Translations under genes and position numbers: made by a program
In this document: in pieces, positions 35,050 through 46,653 of the stretch
Numbering within the stretch: the stretch's first letter is position 1
How the letters are laid out: the number at the start of each line of letters is the position of its first letter
The notes under the pieces: generated by a model
Databases searched by the model: none
Told to the model about the DNA's origin: nothing
Seen by the model: only the letters and a program-made list of their open reading frames with translations
Source: Nocardia cyriacigeorgica GUH-2
Lineage (GTDB): Bacteria > Actinomycetota > Actinomycetes > Mycobacteriales > Mycobacteriaceae
Reading direction: 5' to 3'
Length of the DNA stretch: 64,000 bases
Assembly (NCBI RefSeq): GCF_000284035.1
Contig: NC_016887.1
Location: 496,001-560,000, forward strand

Positions 35050-35835
35050 GTGCTGTCCGATGCGGTACGAACGCAACTGGCCGACGAACTCGAGCGCGCC
35101 GAACGCGACCGGGTCGCCATCGACCCGCTGGTCGCCCGGTATCCCGATATCGACGTCGTCGACGCCTACGAGATCCAGCTGATCAATATCCGGCGCAGGC
35201 TCGACACCGGCGCCCGGGTGGTCGGGCACAAGGTGGGCCTGTCGTCGAAGGCGATGCAGGAGATGATGGGCGTCGACGAACCCGACTACGGGCATCTGCT
35301 CGCGGAAATGGAAGTCTACGAAGACGTTCCGGTCGAGGCCGATCGCTACCTGTTCCCCCGCGTGGAGGTCGAGGTCGGGTTCATCCTCGGCGCCGACCTG
35401 CCCGGCGAAGACTGCACCGAAGACGACGTGCTCGCCGCGACCGTCGCCTACGCGCCGTCCATCGAGCTCATCGACTCGCGGATCAAGGACTGGAACATCG
35501 GCCTGGCCGACACCATCTCCGACAACGCCTCCTCGGCCGGGTTCGTGCTCGGCAAGGAGCGGGTCGCGCCGAAGGATATCGACATCAAGGCAATCGACGC
35601 GGTGCTCACCCGCAACGGTGAGGTCATCGCCGAAGGCCGCAGCGATGCGGTGCTCGGCGATCCCGTCATCGCGGTGGCGTGGCTGGCCCGCAAGGTCGCG
35701 AGCTTCGGAGTGCGGTTGAAGGCGGGCGATGTGGTCCTGCCCGGTTCCTGCACGCGCGCCATCGACGCGCGTCCCGGAGATGCTTTCCATGCCGAGTTCG
35801 CCGGACTCGGTTCTGTCCGTTTGCAATTCACGTAG
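35050..35835 (+). CDS. hsaE: 2-Hydroxyhexa-2,4-dienoate hydratase HsaE
   Basis: 261 aa of the MhpD/2-oxopent-4-enoate hydratase family: [30 protein letters not shown], then [15 protein letters not shown] and [12 protein letters not shown] are the conserved metal-site segments. It hydrates the C6 dienoate released by HsaD from ring A to 4-hydroxy-2-oxohexanoate. GTG start with AAAGGA. First of hsaE-hsaG-hsaF in the order of M. tuberculosis (Rv3536c-Rv3534c). Confidence 0.94.
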   Translation: MLSDAVRTQLADELERAERDRVAIDPLVARYPDIDVVDAYEIQLINIRRRLDTGARVVGHKVGLSSKAMQEMMGVDEPDYGHLLAEMEVYEDVPVEADRYLFPRVEVEVGFILGADLPGEDCTEDDVLAATVAYAPSIELIDSRIKDWNIGLADTISDNASSAGFVLGKERVAPKDIDIKAIDAVLTRNGEVIAEGRSDAVLGDPVIAVAWLARKVASFGVRLKAGDVVLPGSCTRAIDARPGDAFHAEFAGLGSVRLQFT

Positions 35836-35845
35836 GAGGTACGTC

Positions 35846-36754
35846 GTGTCCGAAGGGACCGTCACCGCCGCGATCGTCGGGTCCGGCAACATCAGCACCG
35901 ATCTGCTGTACAAACTGCTCCGCTCCGAGCACATCGAGCCGCGCTGGATGATCGGCATCGATCCCGACAGCGAAGGCCTCAAGCGCGCCCGCGGGCTGGG
36001 GCTGGAGACCTCGCACGAGGGTGTGGACTGGCTGCTCGGCCAGTCCGAACTGCCCGACATGGTCTTCGAAGCCACCTCGGCGTACGTGCACCGCGATGCG
36101 GCGCCGAAGTACGCGGAGAAGGGGATTCGCGCCGTCGACCTCACCCCGGCCGCCGTCGGGCCCGCCGTGGTTCCGCCGGTGAACCTGGGTGCCAACATCG
36201 ATGCGCCGAACGTCAACATGATCACCTGCGGTGGGCAGGCGACCATTCCGATCGTCGCGGCCGTCTCGCGCGTGGTTCCGGTGCCCTACGCGGAAATCGT
36301 GGCGTCGGTGTCGTCGGTGAGTGCCGGGCCCGGCACGCGCGCCAATATCGACGAATTCACTAAGACCACCAGCCGTGGCGTGCAGACCATCGGCGGCGCC
36401 GAACGCGGTAAGGCCATCATCATCCTGAACCCGGCCGAACCGCCGATGATCATGCGCGACACCATCTTCTGCGCCATCCCCGACGACGCCGACACCGACG
36501 CGATCGCCGACTCCATCCACCGGATGGTCGCCGACATCCAGCAGTACGTGCCCGGTTACCGGCTGCTCAACGAGCCCCAGTTCGACGAGCCGTCGGTGGT
36601 GTCCGGCGGCATGGCGAAGGTCTCGGTCTTCGTCGAGGTCGAAGGCGCGGGCGACTTCCTGCCGCCCTACGCGGGCAACCTCGACATCATGACCGCCGCC
36701 GCCACCAGGGTCGGCGAGGTCATGGCCAAGCAGATCGCCTCGGCACGGGTGTAA
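35846..36754 (+). CDS. hsaG: Acylating propionaldehyde/acetaldehyde dehydrogenase HsaG
   Basis: 302 aa (Rv3535c 303 aa). N-terminal Rossmann [14 protein letters not shown], and the active-site cysteine in [13 protein letters not shown]. It converts propionaldehyde from HsaF to propionyl-CoA with NAD and CoA, in a channelled complex with HsaF. GTG start with a perfect AGGAGG, 10 bp after hsaE; hsaF follows 12 bp later. Confidence 0.95.
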   Translation: MSEGTVTAAIVGSGNISTDLLYKLLRSEHIEPRWMIGIDPDSEGLKRARGLGLETSHEGVDWLLGQSELPDMVFEATSAYVHRDAAPKYAEKGIRAVDLTPAAVGPAVVPPVNLGANIDAPNVNMITCGGQATIPIVAAVSRVVPVPYAEIVASVSSVSAGPGTRANIDEFTKTTSRGVQTIGGAERGKAIIILNPAEPPMIMRDTIFCAIPDDADTDAIADSIHRMVADIQQYVPGYRLLNEPQFDEPSVVSGGMAKVSVFVEVEGAGDFLPPYAGNLDIMTAAATRVGEVMAKQIASARV

Positions 36755-36766
36755 GGAGCGTTTCCC

Positions 36767-37804
36767 ATGGCTTTTTCCGCTGAACTCGACATTCGGGTCA
36801 CCGACACCTCGCTGCGTGACGGTTCCCATCACAAGCGCCACCAGTTCACCGCCACCGAAGTACGCGATATCGTCACCGCGCTCGACGGTGCAGGCGTGCC
36901 GGTCATCGAGGTCACCCACGGTGACGGGCTCGGTGGTTCCTCGTTCAACTACGGGTTCTCCAAAACCCCTGAGCAGGAACTGATCACCATCGCGGCAGAG
37001 ACCGCGAAGCAGGCCAAGATCGCGGTGCTCATGCTGCCCGGCGTCGGCGTCAAGGAAGACATCAAGATCTCCCAGGACAACGGCGCGAGCATCTGCCGCA
37101 TCGCCACCCACTGCACCGAGGCCGACGTCTCCATCCAGCACTTCGGGCTCGCCCGCGACCTGGGCCTGGAAACCGTCGGCTTCCTGATGATGTCGCACAC
37201 CCAGCCGCCGGAAGCGCTGGCCAAGCAGGCCAGGATCATGGCCGACGCCGGCTGCCAGTGCGTGTACGTGGTGGACTCGGCCGGTGCGCTCGTGCTCGAG
37301 CAGGTCGCCGACCGGGTCTCCGCGCTGGTCGCCGAACTGGGCAACGACGCCCAGGTCGGCTTCCACGGCCACGAGAACCTCGACCTCGCCGTCGCGAACT
37401 CGATCTACGCCATCCGCGCGGGCGCCACCCAGATCGACGGCAGCGCCCGCCGCTTCGGCGCCGGCGCCGGCAACACCCCCGTCGAAGCCCTCGTCGGCGT
37501 CTGCGACAAGCTCGACATCAAGACCGGCATCGACTTCTTCGCCATCGCCGACGCCGCCGAAGACGTCGTCCGCCCGGCCATGCCGCACGAATGCCTGCTC
37601 GACCGCCAGTCCCTGATGATGGGCTACGCGGGCGTCTACTCCAGCTTCCTGCGCCACGCCGAACGCCAGGCCGAACGCTACGGAGTCTCGGCCGCCGAAA
37701 TGCTCGTCCGCGCAGGCAAGCGCAAGCTCGTCGGCGGACAGGAAGACCAGCTCATCGACATTGCGCTGGAACTCCAGCGGGAACAGGCGCCAGTCACCGC
37801 CTGA
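36767..37804 (+). CDS. hsaF: 4-Hydroxy-2-oxohexanoate aldolase HsaF
   Basis: 345 aa (Rv3534c 346 aa). TIM-barrel DRE metallolyase: [17 protein letters not shown] holds the catalytic Arg/Asp, [15 protein letters not shown] the metal-ligand histidines, and [18 protein letters not shown] the C-terminal barrel motif. It splits 4-hydroxy-2-oxohexanoate into pyruvate and propionaldehyde, passing the aldehyde to HsaG. A strong hairpin follows the gene and ends the operon. Confidence 0.95.
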   Translation: MAFSAELDIRVTDTSLRDGSHHKRHQFTATEVRDIVTALDGAGVPVIEVTHGDGLGGSSFNYGFSKTPEQELITIAAETAKQAKIAVLMLPGVGVKEDIKISQDNGASICRIATHCTEADVSIQHFGLARDLGLETVGFLMMSHTQPPEALAKQARIMADAGCQCVYVVDSAGALVLEQVADRVSALVAELGNDAQVGFHGHENLDLAVANSIYAIRAGATQIDGSARRFGAGAGNTPVEALVGVCDKLDIKTGIDFFAIADAAEDVVRPAMPHECLLDRQSLMMGYAGVYSSFLRHAERQAERYGVSAAEMLVRAGKRKLVGGQEDQLIDIALELQREQAPVTA

Positions 37805-37816
37805 CCCCGCCGCACC

Positions 37817-37853
37817 GGGCCGCGAACGATCCAACCCCTGTCGTTCGCGGCCC
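37817..37853 (+). terminator. Terminator of the hsaEGF operon
   Basis: GGGCCGCGAACGA (37817-37829) and TCGTTCGCGGCCC (37841-37853) form a perfect 13-bp stem with an 11-nt loop, 12 bp after the hsaF stop. Confidence 0.85.
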
Positions 37854-37915
37854 GTTCGCGTTGTGGTGTCGGCGGTGGCGGTCGCCTCGGCATCGCCGAC
37901 CGTGTCATGCCCCTC

Positions 37916-38335
37916 TCAGGCGATGGTGCCAGGCGGGGCAATCCATTGGGTCGGTTGACCAGTAGCCTTGGCGACGGTCTCAAAATCGCGGTCATAGTGC
38001 AGGATCGTCAGCTTGTTCGCCTCGGCGGTGGCCGCGATCAGCAGGTCGGCTACGCCTGCGCTGCGATGGTGGCCGTGTTCGGTGAGAAGCTGTTGTACTT
38101 GATGGGCTCGCGACCACGCGTTGTCCGGGGTCGCGGCCCAGCCGAACAACTCGACCAGAATTTCCTTCTTCCGTAATCGGTCGGCCAGTGATCGGGCGGT
38201 GAACAGCAGCTCGAGCTCGACGGGATCGCACAGCGCGACCACACCTGCTGTCACGGTCTCGTGCCACGCTTTCCGGACCGTCGGATTGATGAGCAGACGC
38301 GCCGCTGCCGAAGTATCGATGAGGTAGCTGATCAC
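37916..38335 (-). CDS. vapC: VapC-type PIN-domain toxin (second module)
   Basis: 139 aa PIN domain: [12 protein letters not shown] (Asp7), [15 protein letters not shown] (Glu), [14 protein letters not shown] (Asp) and [11 protein letters not shown] (Asp) supply the acidic metal site. Ribonuclease toxin; its start overlaps the end of the antitoxin gene at 38332-38335. It differs from the first VapC and has an RHH-type antitoxin instead of an AbrB-type one. Confidence 0.9.
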   Translation of the reverse strand: MISYLIDTSAAARLLINPTVRKAWHETVTAGVVALCDPVELELLFTARSLADRLRKKEILVELFGWAATPDNAWSRAHQVQQLLTEHGHHRSAGVADLLIAATAEANKLTILHYDRDFETVAKATGQPTQWIAPPGTIA

Positions 38336-38547
38336 CGCCGGTATGCGTCCTTGTCGAGCAGCATGTCGAAGTCGCCCTGCTCGGCCATCTCGGTTAGCTC
38401 ATTCAGTGCTTTGACACGCTTGAGCCGCTGCGCAATCTCGACCAGCGCAGCGTTCACGGTGTCTTTCTTGGTTGCTGTGCCGAGAAGCTGTTGTGCTTCG
38501 GCGAGCGCTTGGTCGTCGACGTCGATCAGAAGCTTGGACATGTCCAC
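38332..38547 (-). CDS. vapB: VapB-type antitoxin (ribbon-helix-helix family)
   Basis: 71 aa. [36 protein letters not shown] is the short RHH-like VapB (DUF2191-type) DNA-binding half; the tail ([18 protein letters not shown]) should occupy the toxin. Start may be ATG 38547 or 38541. The A+T-rich sequence just upstream (38548-38590) contains ATATTC/GAATAT repeats that may serve as operator and promoter. Confidence 0.85.
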   Translation of the reverse strand: MDMSKLLIDVDDQALAEAQQLLGTATKKDTVNAALVEIAQRLKRVKALNELTEMAEQGDFDMLLDKDAYRR

Positions 38548-38680
38548 CTCGATATATGAGATATTCAGCTCAGATATACAGAATATTCAAGGGATGGCCT
38601 GTGGGCAAGCGCAGGACCGGGTTGCCATGGCAGATCTCGGGATCCGCGGTGAACCGATTGAGGTGCGGATATTGCGAACG

Positions 38681-39481
38681 CTATCTCTGCCGGAGCACGA
38701 GGATCCCCGGCGTCGAGCGGACGTAGTCGAGGAAGGGGGTGTCGACGACCTTGTTGTCGGCGGCCAGGGATGAGGCGTTGCGGAAGACGGGGCCGTTCGG
38801 GGTGGAGACGAAGATGCCGACATGGGTGACGTCGAGGCCGGGTTGGTCGGTGTAGGCGCCGATGTAGTCGCCGGTGCGGAGGTTGGCGATGACGCTTTGG
38901 TCGACGGCGGAGCTGGGGATGTGCGTGATGGGGCGGTCGACCACCGGGAGGCCGGGGAGGTAGGGGGTGCCGTCGGCCTTCGCGTTGAGGCGTTTGGTCG
39001 TGGTGACCGCCGCGGGGGTGAGGGATGCAGTGATGTCGGTGGCGGCGGTGCGGTCGGTGTGCGCCCAGTCGGTGAAGAAGTGTTTGCGGTGGGTGAATTC
39101 GACGCGTCCGCCGGTGTAGCGGGTCTGGATCAGGTTGGTGAGGAACTCGTCGCGGGTGGTGGAACGGCTGAGCGCTTCGACGTAGTCGAGGTAGGTGAAG
39201 CAGTCGACGCGGCGGAAGTCGACCACCAGCTGTTCGGGTTCGATCGCCGAACCGATGAGCATGTTCGCCCCGTACGGCGTCCCGAGGAACTGCCGCGACA
39301 GCAGCTCGATCAACTCGCCCTTGCTCTGCGTGGCCGCACCGGCCCGCACCGCCAGCAGTTCATCGATGCGGCGAGCGGTGACGTCATCGAGGGCGGGTGC
39401 GGCGGCCGCGCCGGGAATCAGCACCGCCGGTCCGCAGGCGAGCGCCAGCACAACCAGCAACGCGCGGACGATGATGCGCAC
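38681..39481 (-). CDS. Secreted DUF1460 protein (amidase-like)
   Basis: 266 aa with a Sec signal peptide (RALLVVLALACGPAVLIPGAAAAPA, cleavage near residue 28). The mature part has the DUF1460 order: SRQFLGTPYGANMLIGS, VVDFRRVDCFTYLDYVEAL with the candidate nucleophile Cys, and THVGIFVSTPNGPVFRNAS with the His. The family is related to NlpC/P60-type N-acetylmuramoyl-L-alanine amidases, so a cell-wall role is likely. Confidence 0.85.
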   Translation of the reverse strand: MRIIVRALLVVLALACGPAVLIPGAAAAPALDDVTARRIDELLAVRAGAATQSKGELIELLSRQFLGTPYGANMLIGSAIEPEQLVVDFRRVDCFTYLDYVEALSRSTTRDEFLTNLIQTRYTGGRVEFTHRKHFFTDWAHTDRTAATDITASLTPAAVTTTKRLNAKADGTPYLPGLPVVDRPITHIPSSAVDQSVIANLRTGDYIGAYTDQPGLDVTHVGIFVSTPNGPVFRNASSLAADNKVVDTPFLDYVRSTPGILVLRQR

Positions 39482-39533
39482 TACGCCTCCCGGGTCGGTT
39501 CAGCACGAGGTCGATACTCACGGTAGCCCCGGC

Positions 39534-40091
39534 TCAGCTGCTTGCGCCGAGCTCCGTCATGATCCGCCGCAACTGATTGTCGCGCTGTGCTTGCGTCCGG
39601 CATTTCATCAACCGCAGCAGCAGCGCGTATTGCCCGGTGCGATCCAGGGCATCGAATCGTTTCCGTGCTGCCGGCTCCCGGTCCAATGCTCGTGCGAGAT
39701 CATCGGGAACGGTCGCGTCGCGCTGCGCAGCGTAGGCCGCCTCCCATCGCCCATCCGCCCGCGCCGCCTCGACCGCCGCCAGCCCGGGCGCCCGCATCCG
39801 CCCCGCCGCCAGCAAGGCCTCCACCTTCGCCACATTGACCTGTGACCAGGGACTGCGCGGCCGGCGCGGCGAATACCGCTGGACGTAATGATGCTCGTCG
39901 AAGCCGCGCCGAACGCTGTCGATCCACCCGTAGCAGAGCGCACCGTCGAGCGCCTCGCTCAGCGTGATCGTGGTGTCCGGCGCGCCCTTCTTGGCGATCT
40001 TCACCCAGACCTCCGTCGCGCGATCGTGATTCGCGGCCAGCCAGGATTCCCACTCGTCGGCGTCGGTGCAGGTCAGCACGGTGTCGTTCAT
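39534..40091 (-). CDS. YdeI/OmpD-associated family protein
   Basis: 185 aa. ESWLAANHDRATEVWVKIAKKGAPDTTITLSEALDGALCYGWIDSVRRGFDEHHYVQRYSPRRPRSPWSQVN is the typical YdeI N-terminal half. Bacteriocin- or stress-linked roles have been proposed for relatives, without a firm activity. ATG start. A 27-bp palindrome 47 bp upstream is a likely operator for an ArsR-type repressor not encoded nearby. Confidence 0.85.
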   Translation of the reverse strand: MNDTVLTCTDADEWESWLAANHDRATEVWVKIAKKGAPDTTITLSEALDGALCYGWIDSVRRGFDEHHYVQRYSPRRPRSPWSQVNVAKVEALLAAGRMRAPGLAAVEAARADGRWEAAYAAQRDATVPDDLARALDREPAARKRFDALDRTGQYALLLRLMKCRTQAQRDNQLRRIMTELGASS

Positions 40092-40137
40092 GTCGTCTCC
40101 CGGGTCCGTCGTTCGCTGGTGAACCCATCCTCCGCCG

Positions 40138-40164
40138 ATAAGTGCTCAACAACTGAGCACTTAT
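40138..40164. promoter_or_regulatory. 11-bp inverted repeat upstream of the ydeI-like gene
   Basis: ATAAGTGCTCA (40138-40148) and TGAGCACTTAT (40154-40164) flank ACAAC. The size fits an ArsR/MarR-class operator; TGAGCACTT-type half sites are, to my knowledge, common for ArsR regulators of SRPBCC/YdeI-type genes. Confidence 0.6.
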
Positions 40165-40200
40165 TTCGGCATCGTGCGAGCGATCCCCCGAACACGACAA

Positions 40201-40233
40201 AGCCCGGCCGGTTGCTGCGAGTCCGGCCGGGCT
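40201..40233 (-). terminator. Terminator of the hsaA-D operon
   Basis: AGCCCGGCCGG (40201-40211) and CCGGCCGGGCT (40223-40233) form a perfect 11-bp stem with an 11-nt loop, 32 bp beyond the hsaB stop on the minus strand. Confidence 0.8.
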
Positions 40234-40264
40234 GGACGCGGAACGGTTCCGCGTGGTCGTGGAC

Positions 40265-40858
40265 CTACAACCAGGTATCCAACGTGGTCGTGGTCAAGAA
40301 ATGCTCCAGATCCGCCCGCCACGGCGCCGGCACCGTCTTCTCCGGTTCGATGGCGGTGTACTGGCCGCGGTAGAACAACAGCGGCCTGCCGGAGGTGGTC
40401 GACTCCGACAGGGCCAGCACTCGGCCGATCACGATGTGGTGATCGCCGCCGTCGACGACGCGGTCCACCGAGCACTGGATGGTGGCCAGGGCGTCGTCCA
40501 GGAGCGGTAGCTCCAGATCCGAGGTGTGCCAGCTGGTTCCGGCGAACTTGTCGGGTTCGCGGGAACCGAAGCGGGCGCACAGTTGCTGCTGTTCTTCGGC
40601 GAGGACGTTGGCGCAGAAACGTCCGTTGCGTTCGATCGCGGCCCAGGACCGCGAGCCCTTGGTCGGGCAGAACAGCACCAGCGGCGGGTCGAGGGACAGG
40701 GCGGCGAACGACTGGCAGGCGAACCCGATCGGCGCGCCCTCGTCATCCATGGTGGTGATGACGGTGATGCCGGTGCAGAACTGCCCCAGCACATTCCGGA
40801 ACTGGCGCCCGTCGATCTCCGGGTATTCCTGCGTGGTCACTTCCGCCCCGTCACTCAT
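40265..40858 (-). CDS. hsaB: Flavin reductase HsaB of the 3-HSA hydroxylase
   Basis: 197 aa (Rv3567c 187 aa). FMN-binding split-barrel: FRNVLGQFCTGITVITTMDDEGAPIGFACQSFAALSLDPPLVLFCPTKGSRSWAAIERNGRFCANVL. It supplies reduced flavin to the oxygenase HsaA. ATG 40858 lies 2 bp after the hsaC stop. Last gene of hsaA-hsaD-hsaC-hsaB, the M. tuberculosis gene order. Confidence 0.94.
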   Translation of the reverse strand: MSDGAEVTTQEYPEIDGRQFRNVLGQFCTGITVITTMDDEGAPIGFACQSFAALSLDPPLVLFCPTKGSRSWAAIERNGRFCANVLAEEQQQLCARFGSREPDKFAGTSWHTSDLELPLLDDALATIQCSVDRVVDGGDHHIVIGRVLALSESTTSGRPLLFYRGQYTAIEPEKTVPAPWRADLEHFLTTTTLDTWL

Positions 40859-40860
40859 CG

Positions 40861-43853
<2,993 letters not shown>

Positions 43854-43870
43854 TCATTTGTCTCTGAGAC

Positions 43871-43884
43871 TAGAACACGTTCTT
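43871..43884. promoter_or_regulatory. KstR operator for hsaA
   Basis: TAGAACACGTTCTT fits the KstR consensus except for the final base. It lies 55 bp before the hsaA start. Confidence 0.75.
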
Positions 43885-43973
43885 ATTTCTGTCGAGAACT
43901 GGTGTTCATTAGCGCGTTCGACACGGCATCCGCAGGAAGTCGGCGCTATCGCTGGCGCCTAACCCGACATTTT

Positions 43974-43987
43974 TGTAACGTGTTCTA
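43974..43987. promoter_or_regulatory. KstR operator for kshA
   Basis: TGTAACGTGTTCTA fits TnnAACnnGTTnnA completely and lies 24 bp before the kshA start, separate from the hsaA box. Confidence 0.8.
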
Positions 43988-44010
43988 GTACAGAAGGAGG
44001 AGGATTCGCG

Positions 44011-45228
44011 ATGGCAGATACCCCACCCGGGAGCGGTGCGAAGGTCAGAGAGCTGGATGTCGGCTCGGCGCCCACCCGTTACGCGCGGGGATGGCATTGT
44101 CTGGGTCTGGCCAAGACGTTCCGCGACGGCAAGCCGCATTCGGTCAACGCGTTCGGCACCAAGCTCGTCGTCTGGGCCGATACCGCAGGCGAACTGCGGG
44201 TGCTCGACGCCTACTGCCGGCACATGGGCGGCGACCTGAGCATGGGCGAGATCAAGGGCGACGACATCGCCTGCCCCTTCCACGACTGGCGCTGGGGTGC
44301 CAGCGGCAAATGCACCTCGATCCCGTACGCGCGTCGAGTGCCGCCGCTGGCCCGGACCCGCAAGTGGACCACTCTCGAGCGCAACGGCCAGCTGTTCGTC
44401 TGGCACGACCACGAGGGCAACCCGCCGCCGCCGGAAGTCACCATCCCCTACATCAAGGGCCCCTACACCGACGCCGGCGGCAACCCGGTCGAGGAACTGA
44501 ACCCCGACTGGACCGAGTGGACCTGGAACTCGCTGCTGATCGAGGGCGCCAACTGCCGCGAGATCATCGACAACGTGGTCGACATGGCGCACTTCTTCTA
44601 CATCCACTTCGCCTTCCCGACCTACTTCAAGAACGTCTTCGAAGGTCACGTCGCGACCCAGTTCCTGGAGACCAAGGGCCGCCCGGATGTCGGGATCGCG
44701 GCCAAGTACGGCGGGGACAACCTGCTGAAGTCGGAAGCGTCGTACTTCGGCCCGTCCTACATGATCAACCCGCTGGTCAACATCTACGGCGGGTACGAGA
44801 TCACGGTCAATCTGATCAACTGCCATTATCCGGTCGACCACGACTCGTTCGTGCTGCAATGGGGCCTGAGTGTCGAAAAGCCCAAGGGCCTCGACGACGC
44901 CACGGCGGCCAAGCTCGCCAAGAGCATGACCACCTTCTTCGGCGACGGCTTCCTGCAGGACGTGGAGATCTGGAAGCACAAGTCCAAGGTCGACAACCCG
45001 CTGCTGTGCGAGGAAGACGGGCCGGTCTACCAGCTGCGCCGCTGGTACGAGCAGTTCTACGTCGACGTCGCCGACGTCACCGAGAAGATGACCCAGCGCT
45101 TCGAGTTCGAGGTCGACACCACCAAGGCCAACGAGGCCTGGGAGGCCGAAGTCGCCGAGAACCTGCGGCGCAAGCGCGAGGCCGAAGCCGCCGAAGCCGA
45201 TTCGGCCGCCGCGGAGGCGGGTGTGTAA
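44011..45228 (+). CDS. kshA: 3-Ketosteroid 9-alpha-hydroxylase oxygenase KshA
   Basis: 405 aa Rieske oxygenase. Rieske ligands Cys69/His71 (CRH) and Cys88/His91 (CPFH); the mononuclear iron histidines are His194 and His199 in VVDMAHFFYIHF. Together with a KshB reductase (not in this window) it hydroxylates C9, and with KstD opens ring B to 3-HSA. ATG with AAGGAGG. The C-terminus is a charged Ala/Glu-rich tail. The stop overlaps the next gene (TAATG). Confidence 0.96.
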   Translation: MADTPPGSGAKVRELDVGSAPTRYARGWHCLGLAKTFRDGKPHSVNAFGTKLVVWADTAGELRVLDAYCRHMGGDLSMGEIKGDDIACPFHDWRWGASGKCTSIPYARRVPPLARTRKWTTLERNGQLFVWHDHEGNPPPPEVTIPYIKGPYTDAGGNPVEELNPDWTEWTWNSLLIEGANCREIIDNVVDMAHFFYIHFAFPTYFKNVFEGHVATQFLETKGRPDVGIAAKYGGDNLLKSEASYFGPSYMINPLVNIYGGYEITVNLINCHYPVDHDSFVLQWGLSVEKPKGLDDATAAKLAKSMTTFFGDGFLQDVEIWKHKSKVDNPLLCEEDGPVYQLRRWYEQFYVDVADVTEKMTQRFEFEVDTTKANEAWEAEVAENLRRKREAEAAEADSAAAEAGV

Positions 45229-45560
45229 TGACCGCGACCTGGGCGAAAGCACCCGACTTCGCCGACCAGCCGGCGCGGCGTGCCGCGGTGGCCGCCCAGA
45301 CGGTCGTCGACAAGTCGCGGTACCTGGAGGAGGGGCTGACTCCACTGCGGTGCCGCGCCTGTCAGAGCGAGGTGCTGGTGCGCAAGAGCAGTTCGCATCA
45401 GACCTCGATCCAGTGGACCGGTGACCCCGCCGCCCACTGCCCGGTCTACGCCAAACTCGCCGAGGAAGGCGCCGGACCGGGCCGGCCCGAATCCTGCGCC
45501 GATCTCGAACGCACCATCAAATGGGCGGTCGACGAAGGGGTGATCGACATCGCCGAGTAG
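45228..45560 (+). CDS. Small Cys-rich protein coupled to kshA (Rv3527-like)
   Basis: 110 aa. CRACQSEVLVRKSSSHQTSIQWTGDPAAHCP ... ESCADLERTIKWAVDEGVIDIAE has a CxxC plus later single cysteines, which could bind metal or an Fe-S cluster. The ATG overlaps the kshA stop. A comparable hypothetical gene (Rv3527) follows kshA in M. tuberculosis; I rely on position more than alignment. Role in steroid hydroxylation is inferred. A strong terminator follows. Confidence 0.75.
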   Translation: MTATWAKAPDFADQPARRAAVAAQTVVDKSRYLEEGLTPLRCRACQSEVLVRKSSSHQTSIQWTGDPAAHCPVYAKLAEEGAGPGRPESCADLERTIKWAVDEGVIDIAE

Positions 45561-45573
45561 TGGTCGGTGATGC

Positions 45574-45606
45574 GACGGGGCGAGGAGAGTTACTCCTCGC
45601 CCCGTC
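45574..45606 (+). terminator. Terminator of the kshA operon
   Basis: GACGGGGCGAGGAG (45574-45587) and CTCCTCGCCCCGTC (45593-45606) form a perfect 14-bp stem with a 5-nt loop, 13 bp after the stop. Confidence 0.9.
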
Positions 45607-45635
45607 CTCGTTTCCGCGTCGCCTACCGTGCCCCG

Positions 45636-45790
45636 CAGCACCGTCGCCGTCGGTGGACGGGTTGACTGCCTCGTGGCCGGGCGACCAGGCGCGGTTGTGT
45701 CCGGCGTCGCTCAGCAGCACCGTCGTTGCCGGTGGACGGTAGCCGCCTCGTCGCTGGGCGACCGGGTTTTTGTGTCCGGCGTCCGCTCAG
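45636..45790. repeat. Tandem direct repeat of about 78 bp
   Basis: Copy 1 (45636-45714) and copy 2 (45715-45790) both begin CAGCACCGTCG, contain GGTGGACGG, GGGCGACC and TTGTGTCCGGCGTC, and end GCTCAG, with scattered substitutions and small gaps. Copy 2 ends in the stop of the DUF427 gene. The copies have diverged, so the duplication is not recent. Confidence 0.7.
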
Positions 45791-46533
45791 CTGAACGGGG
45801 TCTGCGGCCGCTCCTGCAACTCCCCGTCGAGGTAGATATCGACCTTCTCGTTGTAGAAGCAGGCCAGGCCCGCGATCTTCTGGCTCTCCGCGACCGGGGT
45901 GCGATAGATCCACACCAGGTCGCGGTGCTCGGTATCGCCGATGCGGATGTTCCAGTAGTCGGCGGTGCCCTTGTACGGGCAGCGGCTGTGGGTGTCGGAC
46001 GGGTGCAGCAGATCCATCCGGACATCGGTCAGCGGCAGGTAATACCGTGCGGGCAGGCCGGTTTCGAACAGGATGCGCGGTGCCGTCGAATCGGCGACGG
46101 TGACGCCGTCGACTTCGACGCGGATATGGCGCGAACTGCTCAGGATGTCGACGCGGGAGTACGGGTCGCGCGGGTGGACGTAGATCGGCTCGTCCTCTTC
46201 GAACCATTCGTCCATCGCGTTCCAGTCCAGCCGCACCAGCTCGCTCAGCTCCGGTGTGTTCAGGTAGCGCGTCGCGGCGCCGGGCACGATCGCACCGTCG
46301 ACGACCACGTCGTAACCGGTGCCCTCACCGCGGTGGATGGACTCGCGGACACTGCCGTTGGGCTCGAGTTTCGCGCGTAGATCGGCGACCGGAATGTAGT
46401 AGGTGGGGTAGTAGGGGATCTCCCAGACCAGGGACGGCCGAGTGGTATCGGCAACCAGCTTGCCGCCGACATACACCCGCACCCGCTTGTGACACGGCTC
46501 GATCCTGACCTGTTCCCGCTGCGCTTCGGTCAT
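45787..46533 (-). CDS. Tandem DUF427 protein
   Basis: 248 aa with two DUF427 beta domains: KRVRVYVGGKLVADTTRPSLVWEIPYYPTYYIPVADLR and RHIRVEVDGVTVADSTAPRILFETGLPARYYLPLTDVRMDLLHPSDTHSRCPYKGTADYWNIRI. Function unknown; widespread in actinobacteria. The ATG at 46533 begins the domain; an upstream frame would add about 21 unlikely residues. Confidence 0.88.
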   Translation of the reverse strand: MTEAQREQVRIEPCHKRVRVYVGGKLVADTTRPSLVWEIPYYPTYYIPVADLRAKLEPNGSVRESIHRGEGTGYDVVVDGAIVPGAATRYLNTPELSELVRLDWNAMDEWFEEDEPIYVHPRDPYSRVDILSSSRHIRVEVDGVTVADSTAPRILFETGLPARYYLPLTDVRMDLLHPSDTHSRCPYKGTADYWNIRIGDTEHRDLVWIYRTPVAESQKIAGLACFYNEKVDIYLDGELQERPQTPFS

Positions 46534-46603
46534 ATCTGTCGACGTTACGCCGATTGCTCGAGCCGCATCGAGACCGATGCGGTTGATCCGGCCCACTGCG
46601 CGA

Positions 46604-46632
46604 ACCGGCCCCGCCGGGTGGGCGGGGCCGGT
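46604..46632 (-). terminator. Terminator downstream of the MFS gene
   Basis: ACCGGCCCCGCC (46604-46615) and GGCGGGGCCGGT (46621-46632) form a 12-bp stem with a 5-nt loop, 22 bp beyond the MFS stop. Confidence 0.8.
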
Positions 46633-46653
46633 GGGTCGGGCGAGCCGAGGGCG

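Noticed and set aside
43894..43909. GAACTGGTGTTC between the two hsaA/kshA KstR boxes
   Set aside because: Looks like a third box but the half-site spacing is too wide for AACnnGTT.
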